NCBI RefSeq assembly: GCF_947172395.1
Contig: NC_069087.1
Span: 16,250,889 to 16,314,888 of the forward strand
Direction: 5' to 3'
DNA: 64,000 bases
Origin: Bicyclus anynana
Lineage: Eukaryota; Arthropoda; Insecta; Lepidoptera; Nymphalidae
Position numbers and translations under genes: made by a program. This document shows positions 34,445 through 46,736 of this stretch, piece by piece (the stretch's first letter is position 1; every line of letters starts with the position of its first letter). The notes below the pieces were generated by a model. The model had not been told where the DNA came from. It made no database searches and saw only the letters and a program-made list of their open reading frames with translations.

Positions 34445-37400
34445 CATGATGAACTTCCGCAAAGTAACGCCTGCTTCTATCCAATAAATAATCCTCAGTG
34501 TTTATAAGAGCGAGAAGAAAGTGTCATGTCATAGTCTATGTTTAGATTTAGTAAGTAAGGTTGGTAATTTAATCTGAATGATATTGTAATAGTTACCCGC
34601 GGCTAAACATTTCCTTTCACTAGCAATCGTACTTGTAAGTAAATTTAATAAATAAAATGAGTGGCAGTTGAACCACTTAGAAATATTTATATTGATCGAT
34701 ATTATAAATAAGAAGAGTTACAACAACTTGCTATTATTGTGAAATTTATTTAAAAGATCAAAAATTACAACAGTTTACATGTATGTGTCGGTTTAATGCG
34801 ACGCCTAAGATGCGACGAAGCGGATCTGTGGACGCCTGCCGTTAAAAAAATAATCTAAATTCTTGTATTATAAATAATAATCTCAGTCAATCATAACTCA
34901 TGATAAATATATAAAAGTAAAACGCTTTAAACATTGAAATATTTTATGTACAGCTCGAGGTTATAGGTCGGACACGCAATATTCATAACAGGTCTAGACC
35001 GTAAATAATAAAAACACTTTACAATTTATGTATGCTTCATTACCAGACAAATTTTATTAGATTCGTTAAGCAATAGGCTGTGTTAAACGATCGGATCATG
35101 ATAACGCAGGCCAGAAAGTGTCAAGGTCCAAACAAAAAGCCCTATTACCAACGGACCGGTTATCATATGAATAAACATTGCTATTGGTATAATTAAAAAC
35201 CATGTCCTAATTAATATGATACAATCGCTATTATGAAATGTTGCGGTTATGGACAATGTGCACCTACCGTAAGATAAATTGAATCGATAAACTTTACAAT
35301 TGAACTGTTATTGGAATAAATTACGGTTTTTAATTTCTAATATTAACTCAAGGTCAATCCAAGTATATTACCCATTTGTTATCCACAGCAAGATAAACAT
35401 CAATAAATTATAAATGTTATGGTGTGTTACACACAGATTATGCTAACAAGTAGATGTAGCGAAATATTGTTGTTGTATTTTGTTGAAGATCTTGGGAAAT
35501 TATGTGCATAGGTCGAACTTCACAAGTACAATTATTTCAATTACATTTTGTTCAGTAACATTTGTTATCTGTTGTAAAAGTTAGATTACGATTATGCCGA
35601 TATCATCTGGAAAAGACTCTAAAACATCTGTCTTGTGCTAATAATAATGACTAGAACCAGTTTTTATAAATATATGGTACTTCATTTATGTCAATGTACC
35701 ATCCATCATTCATCTTTTCAGATTCCAGAGCCAAGATTCCATTATTTCATTTCTTTGCCAACAGTGACGTGGTAACTTCTGCGCGAGATTTAGTCTGCAT
35801 TACTTTTTTTGTACAAAACGTTAAGCCATTGAATTGTGTCCATTTTCTTCATGCCTTTTGCCTTTATCAATCATTCGGCGCAAAGCCTGTCAAGACTCAA
35901 GAGCCAAGAGGCACGATGTTATTCTATTCACGTGCAATCTAATTCACCTTACATACGTTTCTTGAATTCTTATTTGTGGTAATGTTATTTAAATCGTTTT
36001 CTGTATGTGTGATTTCTTTATTAACTTTATTATTATTATAAAATATGTAACATTTAATCAACTAAATAAACTGGTGAATTTATCTATTGCACGTCATCTT
36101 ATTCAATCAATGCCAGCAATCGACCTAAATATAATTGAAGCATATTTGTTTGCAAACACTTCGTCTCGCTGTTCTACTCAAAAGAGTTACCTTGTTAATC
36201 TAATTCTAGTAACCTTTTTAAATGTAATCTAAAACATAATTAGATATTCATTTCTTCGTCAACCAAAAATGATTCACGTTTCGATGTAGCCTTCCTTTTA
36301 GGTAAATTATTCTAATTGCGTTTAATTATTAATTCATTATTTTCACGTCTATTAAAGTACTCGTCGAGTCCTTCACGATGATTACACTATATTGCACAAG
36401 ATCGATATTGTGCCGAGTCGAATCAGAAGCGGCCCACTTCTAATGCCCTTGTGAATTGATATCAATAATCAAAATGTATTGCGAAAGTAGTCCCTTACAA
36501 TGATGATCAATTATGTTTCTATTGTGTTTACTAAACTCAAACAATAGGTCAACTCAATTGAGATCCAACCAAGCACTTTAATCGCTTGTCATCGGGACAG
36601 AACACAGCAAACCTTAAATAGTTATCAATAAAAAAACATCAGGTGATAGACAATTTCTTAATGTTATAGTACATGTGAGTAATGTGCAACATTAAGATTC
36701 CACGCATTTTGATAATTCACATTTCTGAGTTTTACATTGATAAGATTATAGAGTCCCTGAGACTTGTTTTTCTGTAGATAACGTAAAGAAACGTAACGGT
36801 TTGAAAAAAACAAAAGAACAAAGGGTTTCTAATTTAAGGAAATCGTAGCTTTTATTAACCAACTTCTTTAATCATGAAATGTGTCAATATTATCTCATAA
36901 TGTTGGTAAAACTCCTGATTTATTTGTTTAATAATTACATATATTATTTTGTCTGTGCCTAATTGTCTTTTTAGAAACATACAAGTATCATACAATCGAC
37001 TGAAAATAATATATTACTTATATGTTATGTTTGTATACATTCCAAATAGACAAACACAAGGAAAACCGGCAGAACGTCGATTATTGACCTGGCCTAGTTG
37101 CCGTGTCACGTTGGCAGTTTGTCCATCTGTTTGATCAATTGTTAATTTGAGTTTATTAGCCGTGATTGGCCGGCGGGTCAACATCGCAGTCGTTTTATAC
37201 ACAGATACAATTGCCTTTGGACTATTTGCCTCGTTGGGGTCGCTTCGTGCTTCTTGATTTACTTTTAATATAAGTTCAATTTAGTTTAGTACTTTACAAC
37301 TTGCTTTGATATTTTTGAATTATTTATTTAGTATTATTTTACCCCAAATATATCCTTAAGGTTCTTTCTATTCTTTGATGAAATATTGTAATATATGAAT

Positions 37401-37500
37401 CTGTTTGATTTTTAGTAATGTGTATTTATATTTCTTTGTTTTTGTTGCAGGTAATCAATCATGGATATATGGAAAAACAGTATCAGTTAAGCTATTATTA
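34445..37500. other. Unannotated AT-rich sequence
   Basis: No gene, RNA or classified repeat is recognised. A GC-richer patch near 37060-37200 is open in short frames on both strands without a recognisable protein. Confidence 0.4.
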
Positions 37501-37609
37501 GGGCCTGTAGCCAAGTTGCACGTAGATTCTCATTCTACAAACGCTAACGCTTCGAAAATGAAAATTGTATGCCAATGACGATCACTATCGGCCATATGGC
37601 TAAGGGCCC
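37501..37609. mobile_element. Second copy of the 32300 MITE family, deleted
   Basis: It shares TTGCACGTAGATTCTC, ATTCTACAAACGCTAACG and CTTCGAAAA with the arms at 32300-32486. Outer ends GGGCCTGTAGCCAAG and its near complement (TGGCTAAGGGCCC) suggest the true family terminus starts with GGGCC. Most of the right arm is missing, so this is an internal-deletion derivative. Confidence 0.7.
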
Positions 37610-40469
37610 AGGTTAAGTTTTTGCCAAAAGCTAAAAGCGAAACGTTATAAGTTCATTAATGAAAATTTCATCTTATCATAGCTGTACCAGTTGTTTGTAA
37701 ACCTTGTGGAAAATTTACTACCTACGCAGTTTGCAGATGAAAGTTCGGAGTAGGATGTTTTGTCTGCAACATTTTCCATGCCGTATTGTGTTTACGTCGC
37801 GAGCATGTCACGAGTCAACGTTTCCATTCAAATGAGATGGAGCCGGCACACGATTATGAGCCGTTGATTGGCCAGTTGACTCGGTTGATTAACCGTGCGG
37901 CAATTAATGCGCGTCACGGCGTGATAAATGACTCCGCAATTAAGCCGACTGCGACGCGCCCCCGATTCACTGGCTATCGCTCCGAGAGGTGCTCTTCGAT
38001 CATATTTAAGTTTCAAGTATCTTCCGTCGAAATTAATAACTGTATTAATAAATATTTTTTTTAATCTCTATTAATGAGCAGGAGCAATCCGATCCACATC
38101 AAACTCCTGTGTCTGTGTCAGTAACATAAAATTGTAGAATTTTACTTGTAACGGTTTTGATGAGTTCGAAATGGGAGGCATGGAGGGAGTAAGTGCGTAC
38201 TAGATTGATTTTTGATAGATTTACCAGAATACATTACCTTTCATCACTTTAGGTTTAGGGGAAACACAAATTCATAATAATTAATTACCCATCCTGAAAT
38301 ATTGACTTTATTATCTTATTTACCAGTAACTGATGACTAAAACTTCATAACCTATTTTTGTTATGTACTTCCCCATTTTGGATTTATTTCAAGTGTTGCA
38401 TTATTATCCTTGTATACACTGCAAATAATACAGTACTACGAACATTTTGTCAAGTCATTATAAACATCTGTTTTAATGTGATTATTTGCGATATAACGCA
38501 TATTTGGTGACTAAAATAACGAATAATGGGGAAGTACGTATATTTCCCCATTTACCCGCGTATCTTGTGTAACGTAACAGGTGTAATCTTATCGACGAAA
38601 ACCTCTTGTCAAGTCATTATTTAAAACCGCAACAATGGTTTGGGCGAACGTTTATTCATCGAAATGGAGATGTTGCAATTCCGAGAATCATAAAACGTAA
38701 CATTATCGTTTCATTAACGGATTCCGTTACACCACTTTCACTCGCCACGATAAGTGCGAGAGTAACGTTGTCAGATTCATGTTGTTTTCGTTTCATTTTA
38801 TAGAATTGGTCTAAATGATATTAATGATAAAGTGATGGCCCGAATTGAATACCTTGCAAACACCTGTAATGTATCAAGTTCCTAGACGTTTCAATAAAAA
38901 AATAGCTATGTACCTTTTTATATGCAAATAAGTTAATTGGATTAGTTAAAAATTTCGCTGATAATATGGGATTTCATTTCCTAAAACTTGTAAGTTAACA
39001 AGTTACATGCCATTGACAACAATATATACCTAGGCTTAAAAATTAAGACTTTTTCACTCATAATGAATATGATACTATAAGAAACAGATAGTAGGTAATG
39101 TAGTAAATTAGTTAATACATACAACAATAATGCCACCCTATTTAAGCTCAATAAAAGTAAAAAAAAAATAAAAATTTAACTGGCGTGAAACAGAATTACA
39201 TTTAATATTATTATCATACTATTACTTACACTTAATTTAATGTGAATGTGGTTATGATAATATTAATATTATTATAATCAGTGAAATTAATAATTATCAT
39301 ACAATTTCACCACTTGTTATTTTTATCATAGAGAATGTTCGTTTTTTGTATGAAGGTAGGTAATATTGTATTATGTTGAGCATATCGCATACGGACATTG
39401 AACGTTTATTTATGTTTATCTATAAGGGTCATATTTGCGTATGTATTATTCTTTACGCTACTTTTCTTTTGTTTCTTTGCGATAAAAAAATATTTAGAGT
39501 TTTATATTTTGTTTAGGTAGTAATTAACTAAGACCAAGCACCAGAGAAGGTACCTGTTGTTTAGACTTTATAGGTTGCTTAAGCTGGATATCGAACCTAA
39601 GAATTCCAGTTAAATGTAGCGCATACAGCTACAACTACGCCAGAAATGATGTCACAACTAAAGTAACTGATTTATTAATTAGTTCAGATGATGTCACATT
39701 GACTATATATAACACTTGTAGAAATAATAAATTATAAGTTATTTGTCATATTTTATTTATATAGATCAGTATAGTTATGTACTGTAGTACATCTTCCCTC
39801 CAGTTAGTAGTAAAGACTGTACTAGGCACAATACATACTTCAACTGGTGAGATCGTACATAGATTATTACGACCAAAATATTTATCTATATATCTGTACT
39901 AATCTTATAAGTTATTAAGATATCAAGAATCTAAGCCAGTAAAGAAAGTAGTGAAGGCAGTAAAGTTCTTAGATACTTAATTTAACGGATTCCTAATCTT
40001 ATCGTTGTCAATTAACAGTTTTGCGGCAGGTTATAACAGTTATAAACTTGTAACGACGATATATTTATTTAAAAATAATATAAAGTTATTTTTTTTTATC
40101 TGGGACAGTGATACCCCAGTGACAGTTTGTGTGATAGTGTAATGGGTTTTTAATTATAGGTTATTTATATTATCGCCTCTGGGTATATTGAACTTGCGTG
40201 TACTTTTATGAAAATGTTTAATTTGACCGTATTGTCCAATATAGCGTAATGTTTGATTAATTAGCCTACTTAGTTAGCTTCGTAGCATCTTTGCTGCTTT
40301 CTGAAGGAGAGAAACTTCCTTAGTAGTTCAGCTGTCTTTACTTCTTTCTGAGGAACAGAAAGTATGTATGCTTTTATGTCCTCCAATTCTCCCATCTTTA
40401 TTGAGAGAAAATTTCAATACAAAAAAGAAATGTGAAAAACAAATTGCAAGCTAAGCGAAAAAGATTTCA
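37610..40469. other. Unannotated, mostly AT-rich sequence
   Basis: A GC-richer block at 37795-38000 contains several TAATTA/TGATTAAC-like sites and short open frames on both strands, with no recognisable protein. ATGGGGAAGTAC near 38526 is the inverted complement of GTACTTCCCCAT near 38366, a possible small inverted pair. Nothing else is recognised apart from the tRNA-like fragment at 39582. Confidence 0.4.
39582..39645 (-). mobile_element. tRNA-like SINE head
   Basis: On the minus strand it reads CTGGCGTAGTTGTAGCTG, TATGCGCTACATTTAACTGG, a short gap, and TAGGTTCGATATCCAGC. The last part holds a B-box-like GGTTCGATATCC (one extra A against GGTTCGANTCC). Spacing from an A-box-like TGGCGTAGTTG is tRNA-like. 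No acceptor-stem pairing supports a functional tRNA. Confidence 0.45.
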
Positions 40470-40511
40470 GTACAGTATCATTATATCGATACTGATATAA
40501 TGATACTGTAC
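40470..40511. repeat. Perfect 18-bp hairpin
   Basis: GTACAGTATCATTATATC pairs exactly with 40494-40511 around the 6-nt loop GATACT. This is the longest perfect isolated hairpin in the window apart from the two large inverted repeats. It is shorter than a typical microRNA precursor and has no supporting context. Confidence 0.92.
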
Positions 40512-40901
40512 AGTCTAGCTCTAGAGTCTAGATCAACATTAGTGAAATCAGAAGTGAATAATATGAAGAACAAGATACATTAAGTGTTATCAAAAATATC
40601 ATAAAATTTCTATTAAACATTATAATTGCAACAAACTTATTTTTAAAATGGCGGTACAGTACCTACCTAAATTTTACACGCATGTGTTTTAACATACACA
40701 CAAACACTACATAAGGATCTAGACAGGAGGCGCTAATAATGAAAGGAAATGAATTTTATCTCAATTTACTATATAAACTTCATTTCTCATTTCTTTAATA
40801 TTTCGTTTTGGTTCAATTTGTGTTTAGCTCTTTCATGAATTCATAGTCCATATTACGATAGGCATAAGAACCAAAACGGTTTAATAACGTGTATCTAGTA
40901 T

Positions 40902-40912
40902 GCGCCGGCGCC
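40902..40912. promoter_or_regulatory. GCGCCGGCGCC palindromic motif
   Basis: One of four exact copies of this 11-mer (either strand) in the window; the others are at 32575, 57496 and 58767. Unlike those, this one stands in AT-rich surroundings. Function is unknown. Confidence 0.4.
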
Positions 40913-41276
40913 GATCCCACCTGCCCACATATAGATTTACGAGGAGTCAGAACAGAAGCTTACAAGCTGCATAAGTATTGTTGCTTTAATGATCATTTAA
41001 CTACCGTACCACTTTGCCTACTTGTTTTGAATGGTTAAAGTAAATGACCAATTGCCCAAGTCTGTTTGGTTTGCATGAATACGAGTAGTTCTTGTGCCTT
41101 TTGTACGGGTACTTTCGAGTGCCCTCTTCCGTCCTTATCTCACAGATTTGTCAAAATATGTTATACACTGAGATTCTTCTTTTCCTTTGATTTTATTAAG
41201 AAACCTTCGAAGTGATATCGGTAAAGCGTCACGCATTTATTATTGTCTCGTAAGAGAGTACAAAGTCATCCAATTT

Positions 41277-41480
41277 TTTTTGTAATCCTTTTTTTGTTTT
41301 TGTTTTTTTTTTATTCAGTACAAGTTAGCCCTTAACTACAATCCCACCCAACTACTGACGGTAAGTGACGTTGCAATCTAAGATACATAACTTGTTAGGA
41401 GTAGGATGAAATCCTCACTCCTTTCGGTTTCTACACGACATCGTGCCGGAACGCTAAAAATCTTGGCGGTACGTCTTTTT
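41277..41480 (-). mobile_element. 5'-truncated LINE 3' end with poly-A tail
   Basis: T runs at 41277-41322 represent the poly-A tail of a minus-strand insertion. Then come GTACAAGTTAGCCCTTAAC, AATCCCACC, CTTGTTAGGAGTAGGATG, CTCCTTTCGGTTTCTACACG, ACATCGTGCCGGAACGCT and CTTGGCGGTACGTC. I remember this as a frequent 3' end of a lepidopteran non-LTR element. The copy at 55594-55730 carries the same stretch on the other strand (TTCCGGTATGATG, GCATCATCACTTACC). No coding sequence remains. Confidence 0.75.
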
Positions 41481-42079
41481 TCTAAAAGATCCATGTATTT
41501 TTAACGTGATTGTAAAGTTATTCCGTATCAAATAATATTTTCTTGCTACTAAAGATTCAGTCAGATTTATACATCTAGTAAGTAGTAATTGAGTGTTTTA
41601 AGTTAAGAAATTTAGAAAAGTTTTTGTGCATTAGTTATACGTAATTGTGTTTTCCTTTCTCGACATTTAAGCGTGAAGTCGACTTTCCAATGTTTTATAT
41701 AAGCTGAACCTTAGCCATTAAATGTATAATTGCTTTAATCACTACTATTACAAAACCATAATAATCTGCCTGCGTATTTTGTGTGTACAACTTAACATAA
41801 TACCATCTTATTTTAAGTAGCATTTTCAAATATTTAGTTTTCTGAATTTGGACTTTATGTCTGTGTAACGAATGTACGTCTAATATTTTTGAGGTATAGG
41901 TAGGTACGTGCATATATCCAATTTTATGGTATGTAAGAGTCTAATAGTATGGTGTAAGTGACTCTTGGGTACGAAATCTATGGGTCGCTTTTTTTCTAAG
42001 AAATATTCAGTAAAAAATTCAGTCTGGAATTGGAAAGTTGGTATAATACCCCCTTGAATTTGAGAGCACGTCAAGTCAG

Positions 42080-42290
42080 CGTTCCCAGTAATTGTGGTTT
42101 TTAGTATAAAATAGGCTCACGCTTGACCACAGTCTCACCTGAAGGTAAGTTTAAATGACCTAAAGAGAACGCGCTTGCCTAGAATATTCATATTCTCTCT
42201 TGTCTTAAAGAAGTCTAGGTTCTTAGAATTAGGAAACACAGACTTCGTTAGAGACACATTGTAAAGGCTATACCCCTGTACCTATAAGTA
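42080..42290 (-). mobile_element. LINE 3' region fragment
   Basis: ATAGGCTCACGCTTGACC, AACGCGCTTGCCTAGAA, GAATTAGGAAACACAGAC runs parallel to 47476-47600 (ATAGGCTTGCGCTTGACTG, GTTTACCTAGAAGATGCC, AAGTGTCAGGAAACACAAA). That segment sits just 3' of RT coding sequence, so this is the 3' part of the same or a sister LINE, coding sense on the minus strand. Confidence 0.6.
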
Positions 42291-42799
42291 TGAAGGCTTT
42301 GCCGTATTTCCGTTAAAATGGGCTGATAATTATGAGACAAGATATTCAAAATGTTTGAATAAAGACATATTATTCTCAGACGGTACTCCAAGATGGAAAA
42401 AGTGTTTGCATACGAATAATTATGTGTTTAACTGACTCTTGAAAAATGTTGCCGTTAAGTAAGCTCTATTAAGTCGATGCGGGTCACAAGGCAGCGCGTA
42501 AGAAAACTTGTTATTGACTTTTTCTTTGACGAAAGTTGTGGTCGTGAACTTGCCTCGCCATTCCTGCTGCGTAACTGTGCGAGTGGTGTGGCGGTAAATG
42601 CTTGTGTGATTTCGTAATATGTCATACTTTTTAATATCTAAAATGGTTGTATGGTATCAAAATTCGTAAAAGTAATTGTTGTATACAAAATATGCAAACA
42701 AAACAAAGTCTACTGAGAACTTCTTTAGAATAATCGTTATCCTATTTATCTGTGATTTAAAATAATCTGATGTGTAACAAATTCATTAAATTTCGGTTT

Positions 42800-42915
42800 G
42801 AATGTAATTTTAAAATACCCAATAGACCTGTACTAGAGAAGAGATTTTCCATTTTGTACAATTTGTGCATAGTACGTAGAGTATCTACCCTAGTTAAATA
42901 CCTTGCGCTTGCTCT
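42800..42915. mobile_element. Diverged copy of the 46505 hAT-type MITE
   Basis: TTTTCCATTTTGTACAATTT, GTGCATAGTACGTAG, CCCTAGTTAAATACCTTG matches the interior of the element at 46505-46649 (TTTTCCATTTGGTACAATTT, TAGTGCATAC, CTCTAGTTAAAAACCTTG). The terminal CAGTGGCGTGCAC repeats have decayed, so the limits are approximate. Confidence 0.6.
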
Positions 42916-43339
42916 GGATAACTTCTTAGAAAATTATCTCTCTCTAATTTCAATACTCTTTACTAATTACTAGTGAGTTTCAAAATTTCTTAGTACCCCA
43001 TATTGTTTCCAAAATAAGAAACCACTGTTCTTTTCCGACCCACATGTTATCCCATCATGTTTTTACTTTTTAACTTTATTTAAGTGCACGTATATATGTT
43101 TTCTTTAATTCTATTTGAATCATCATCATGATCATCACTTGGTACCCATAGTAAGTACCATACCATAGTAAGTTTGGCAGCCAATATGCAAAAAGCTATG
43201 CCGTCTTTTACAAACCGTTTCAGTTGTGGGTAGTCCGTAGTCGAGTCCATTATGATAAAAAGATTGACATGTCTGTTGAAGTTTTACCGAAACATTTTCT
43301 ATATGAAGAACCTCTCGGCTAACGTTAACTGCACACAAA

Positions 43340-43460
43340 AACAACTTTCGCCCGGCGCAGCGCCGCGCCGCGTCGTGGACCGCCTAAACTCGACTTCGAA
43401 CGAAATCGGCTGTCAATTGACGTGTAGGGCTGCCTCATCGCTAATAAGCAAACAATTTTT
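43340..43460. other. GC-rich CpG patch
   Basis: It contains GCCCGGCGCAGCGCCGCGCC and further CpGs. A 127-codon plus frame (43252-43635) and a minus frame (43135-43344) overlap here; neither resembles a known protein. It may mark a CpG-rich regulatory or exonic segment. Confidence 0.3.
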
Positions 43461-44155
43461 AATTACGTTTAACTTTAACCATAGTTTTACGGGTAAGGGC
43501 TCGTACCGTAATCCGAAAGGATGGGCTCGATCTGCAACCGTTGAGCTACTGTCATGTCACTGGCTTTTCGGTTATTTAGAGTTACGAGTTATAAGAGAGA
43601 GGAAATATTATATTGCTCAATTGGTCATAATTTAAAACAATCAACAGTCTTATTAAAATTAACCCTCTTTTAAAAGTGAATGTGACGATAACATAAAAAC
43701 AGTATTACAAATACCGCTGTATAAAGTGGACTCGTGTTTTGGGATTTCATGTTAGTGGTTTACGGATTTCATTGTTCATAAATTTGCCTGTCAAACACCA
43801 CTGAATAATGAACACGAGAATAAATTGAAAATTCATTTAATATTGTGATTTAACTGGTAATTTATAATTTTTAGAACTAATAGTTTTTCTATTTTATTTT
43901 TATTTTAATGTTATACTCGAAACTGTATTTTATTGTTACCTTACAATATAATCAATACTGTAATCTTTGTGGCCTTAGCTGTAAGTTAATGTATTCTAAT
44001 CATGTACTGTAACGCTGCTGATTACAATTAATAAACAAATAAATAAAAGAAATATATTACATACATGACATAGTGATGCACATTCACAATGTCATGATAC
44101 ACAATATCGTAATCGCTATGCAGGGCTTGTACCAACCCTATCGTTGGGTGATGGG

Positions 44156-44292
44156 TGACGTCACCGCTTTCGCGGCGACCGGAAATTCGCTATAAACAAC
44201 GAAGAGAAGAGGTGAATGTCAAGGCTCCGGCGTGTTTTGATGTGAAACTGACTGACTGACCGACGCACGACGCTCGCGAGATTAACGACCGT
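44156..44292 (+). promoter_or_regulatory. Candidate core promoter: CRE, TATA box, possible splice donor
   Basis: A perfect TGACGTCA at 44156-44163 sits in the 12-bp palindrome GGTGACGTCACC. TATAAA follows at 44191-44196, 35 bp after the start of the CRE. About 28-30 bp downstream is GTCAAGGC, a weak initiator-like sequence. A CpG-rich stretch follows, and CCGTATGT at about 44289 could serve as a splice donor for a short non-coding first exon. Nothing shows which gene would be served. The ordering is suggestive but each motif alone is common. Confidence 0.35.
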
Positions 44293-45769
44293 ATGTAATA
44301 GATTTTTTTTGGATCCCAGAATATGCTATGGTATTATGCCAATTTAATGTTCGATATGTTGCAAGGATGGCATTATGAAGGCGTCATCTTTTGTAATGAA
44401 TGATGCGTTATTGTTTATTTATACTTATTGAGTTTTGTAATTTTATTTTTTCATGATGTAAAAGCATTTATTTAGTCTGTTATCGAGACATAATTTGATT
44501 TAAATATCGAAATATGTTTACCTTTACTATGTAGCTTTGAAAGGATGATTTAAACTTGCAAACACTTTCGGCTTGTTAGTATTCAGAAGTGGGATTTAAG
44601 AACACATTTAGCATTTTAAGCATTTAGCAATGAATACGTGTAATAATATGACTATTTATGTAAATATATTACGTTTTTAGTTAACGTAATAATCTCATCA
44701 TGTTAATGCATGTGCGTATTATGTATAAATGTATAAGTAATTGCGCGGGCGCAGCCGCATCGGCCGGCCGCGACCACTTTCACTGACATTGAAATAGTAA
44801 ACTTGGACTCCCCGAGTGGAACTTTTGAATCCATCATCATAAATAATGATGCTGTTGAATAAACCGATGTATATTGCTTAGTTATTTCTTCTTTGTTATA
44901 TATCTTGCTCTCCACATTATTATATGACTGCTAAGTGTGTTTTGTTACTAGTATTGAATAAAACCTCATTACAGAATACATATTTAAATCTATTCAATTA
45001 AAAAATATTTAAGAATTTAATTTCTTTAACTGCTCAAAACTTCTTTAACGATATTTTGTGAAAGCCCGTTAAAAGAAATTTACGATACAAAGAACATATT
45101 GTTCATTACCCCCCAAGTTAAAATATTATTGCAACTTTTACCGTGTAAATACTTAAGTGTTTGACATCAGAAGTGGGATCAGAACAAACATATTAACGAG
45201 TGAGTTGACCTTTGCGAAACCTAATGGGTGGCTCGAAACAATAAATTAGTGAGTCACACCCGGTAGTAATTACTGCACAGTTATTGTAGTGTTGTAGAAA
45301 TTGCCTACTGTACACATAGCAAGTGTTTACATTCCTCGGTAGCGGGGCTATTGTTTAAACATGATTTATTTTATACTGAGTCAGGCGTGCGTACTTTTAT
45401 TAACACTGGCTCGATTGACGCTGGTGTGTATTTGTCGCAATAAAAATGTCTAAATGTATACCCCGGGCTTGGATATAAATATAGAACTCGATAAACAATT
45501 ATTGCTTCTGTTGCCATATAAATTATTTCGAATATCATTAAGTTTACTAACTTACATATACTTAGGTATTTCTTTTTTATAATACTTTAAATTTCTATTC
45601 TACATACTAAATTTAACACACACAAACACGCCTGTCTGTACAACATACCAATACAAGGAAAGCGAACCCGTAATCATATCAATTATGTAGGCATAATTTC
45701 GAAATAAACGCATTTTTCTTTCTTTCTTATCAAAATGTAAAATATATTATACTATAAAACATCAAGCGG

Positions 45770-45942
45770 TGGCTCCCGAGTACCGCATAGTTCCCGCTCT
45801 CGCGGGAATACGGGGATAAAATATGGCCTACGTATCTCGGTGAAAATGTAATTTTCTAATGGTGAAATAATTTTTAAAATCGGTCGGGTACTTTTTGTGT
45901 TAAATAGTAACAAATCTTGCGTCTTTGTAATATTAGTTTAGA
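45770..45942 (-). mobile_element. Decayed Helitron, minus strand
   Basis: On the minus strand it starts TCTAAACTAATATTACAAAG and continues with an ACCGATTTTAAAAATTATTT segment. Near the 3' side is TTTTATCCCCGTATTCCC, GCGAGAGCGGGAAC, paralleling the 3' part of the copy at 27964-28161. The terminal CTAG was not found and the base before TC is G rather than A, so the copy is diverged at both ends. Confidence 0.6.
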
Positions 45943-46005
45943 CTAGAGTGCCAATAGTTTTAGTTGTTTAGTTGGTTGTCAGTAAGGCCGTCGGCTAGGC
46001 GCATT

Positions 46006-46021
46006 GGCCAACGCGTTGGCC
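46006..46021. repeat. Perfect 16-bp palindrome GGCCAACGCGTTGGCC
   Basis: A GC-rich palindrome with no spacer in moderately AT-rich surroundings, within AAGGCCGTCGGCTAGGCGC context. It may be a protein-binding site or a chance feature. Confidence 0.7.
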
Positions 46022-46504
46022 TTTAAGCACTCTATTAAATTCCGGGTAACTGGTAGAAGTGAGCGATGACTGTGTACACACGTGCGATGGTGACGAGACT
46101 GTTTTATTGAAATGGTTCTGTTCAATAATAACAGATAATAGAATGTACAGCCTATTCAATAGAGACAGCTTAATAGAAGCTTTCGTTCTCATTAGGCAGA
46201 CCACCGTGCCACAATTCTAGTTAAAAAAAAAGCTTTATTGTAGTAGAGGTTACAATTAATTAAATTGTTAAATCCTTGATACAACCCTGTACAAGGTATC
46301 CTAGCGCAGAGACATTATCAAACGATTATCTTAATAAGTCTTTTATAATAATTATTTGTTATTCTGTTTTCAAAGATAAACCTCGGTGAAAACAGTAAAA
46401 AAGAAAACCCTACTTGTGTTTTCTGTTTTACAGATAAGTACCTACAGTAGTATGAGTATCGACGAATTTAATCCTTAATCCTTCGTTAACATCAGACAGT
46501 AGGT

Positions 46505-46649
46505 CAGTGGCGTGCACTCCATAGATGTATAAACGCAATGCATACCTTGACTATTCACTATGTACCTGTTTGTGGAGGAGGAATTTTCCATTTGGTACAA
46601 TTTTTACCTATAGTGCATACTCTAGTTAAAAACCTTGTGCACGCCACTG
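46505..46649. mobile_element. hAT-type MITE, 145 bp
   Basis: Perfect 13-bp terminal inverted repeats, CAGTGGCGTGCAC and GTGCACGCCACTG, are flanked by the 8-bp near-duplicates CAGTAGGT (46497-46504) and CAGTAGAT (46650-46657). Seven of eight bases match. Eight-base duplications point to hAT. No coding sequence is present. The right flank continues directly into another MITE family (46658-46736), so this element appears to have inserted into that one. Confidence 0.88.
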
Positions 46650-46657
46650 CAGTAGAT

Positions 46658-46736
46658 AGATGACATTTCTCAGTTGATATGATGTCTGTTTTAATAGTTT
46701 GTTAATAAATACCAAATTAGTGAATAGGCCAGCTGA
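46658..46736. mobile_element. MITE copy C (right half)
   Basis: AGATGACATTTCTC, GATATGATGTCTGTTTTAAT, AGTTTGTTAATAAATACC and TTAGTGAATAGGCCAGCTGA match the right halves of copies A (10509-10668) and B (52660-52846). The left half is not recognisable beyond the nested hAT element. Confidence 0.7.

Noticed and set aside
37486..37620. 8-bp target duplication (GTTAAGCT / GTTAAGTT) for the MITE at 37501
   Set aside because: The repeats do not abut the element's inverted termini (8 extra bases at the left), so the match is probably chance.
43252..43635. 127-codon plus-strand open frame as a gene
   Set aside because: The frame crosses a GC-rich patch and AT-rich sequence without a recognisable domain.
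45474..45482. TATAAATA near 45474 as a promoter
   Set aside because: An isolated TATA-like word in AT-rich DNA with no CpG, initiator or exon context.
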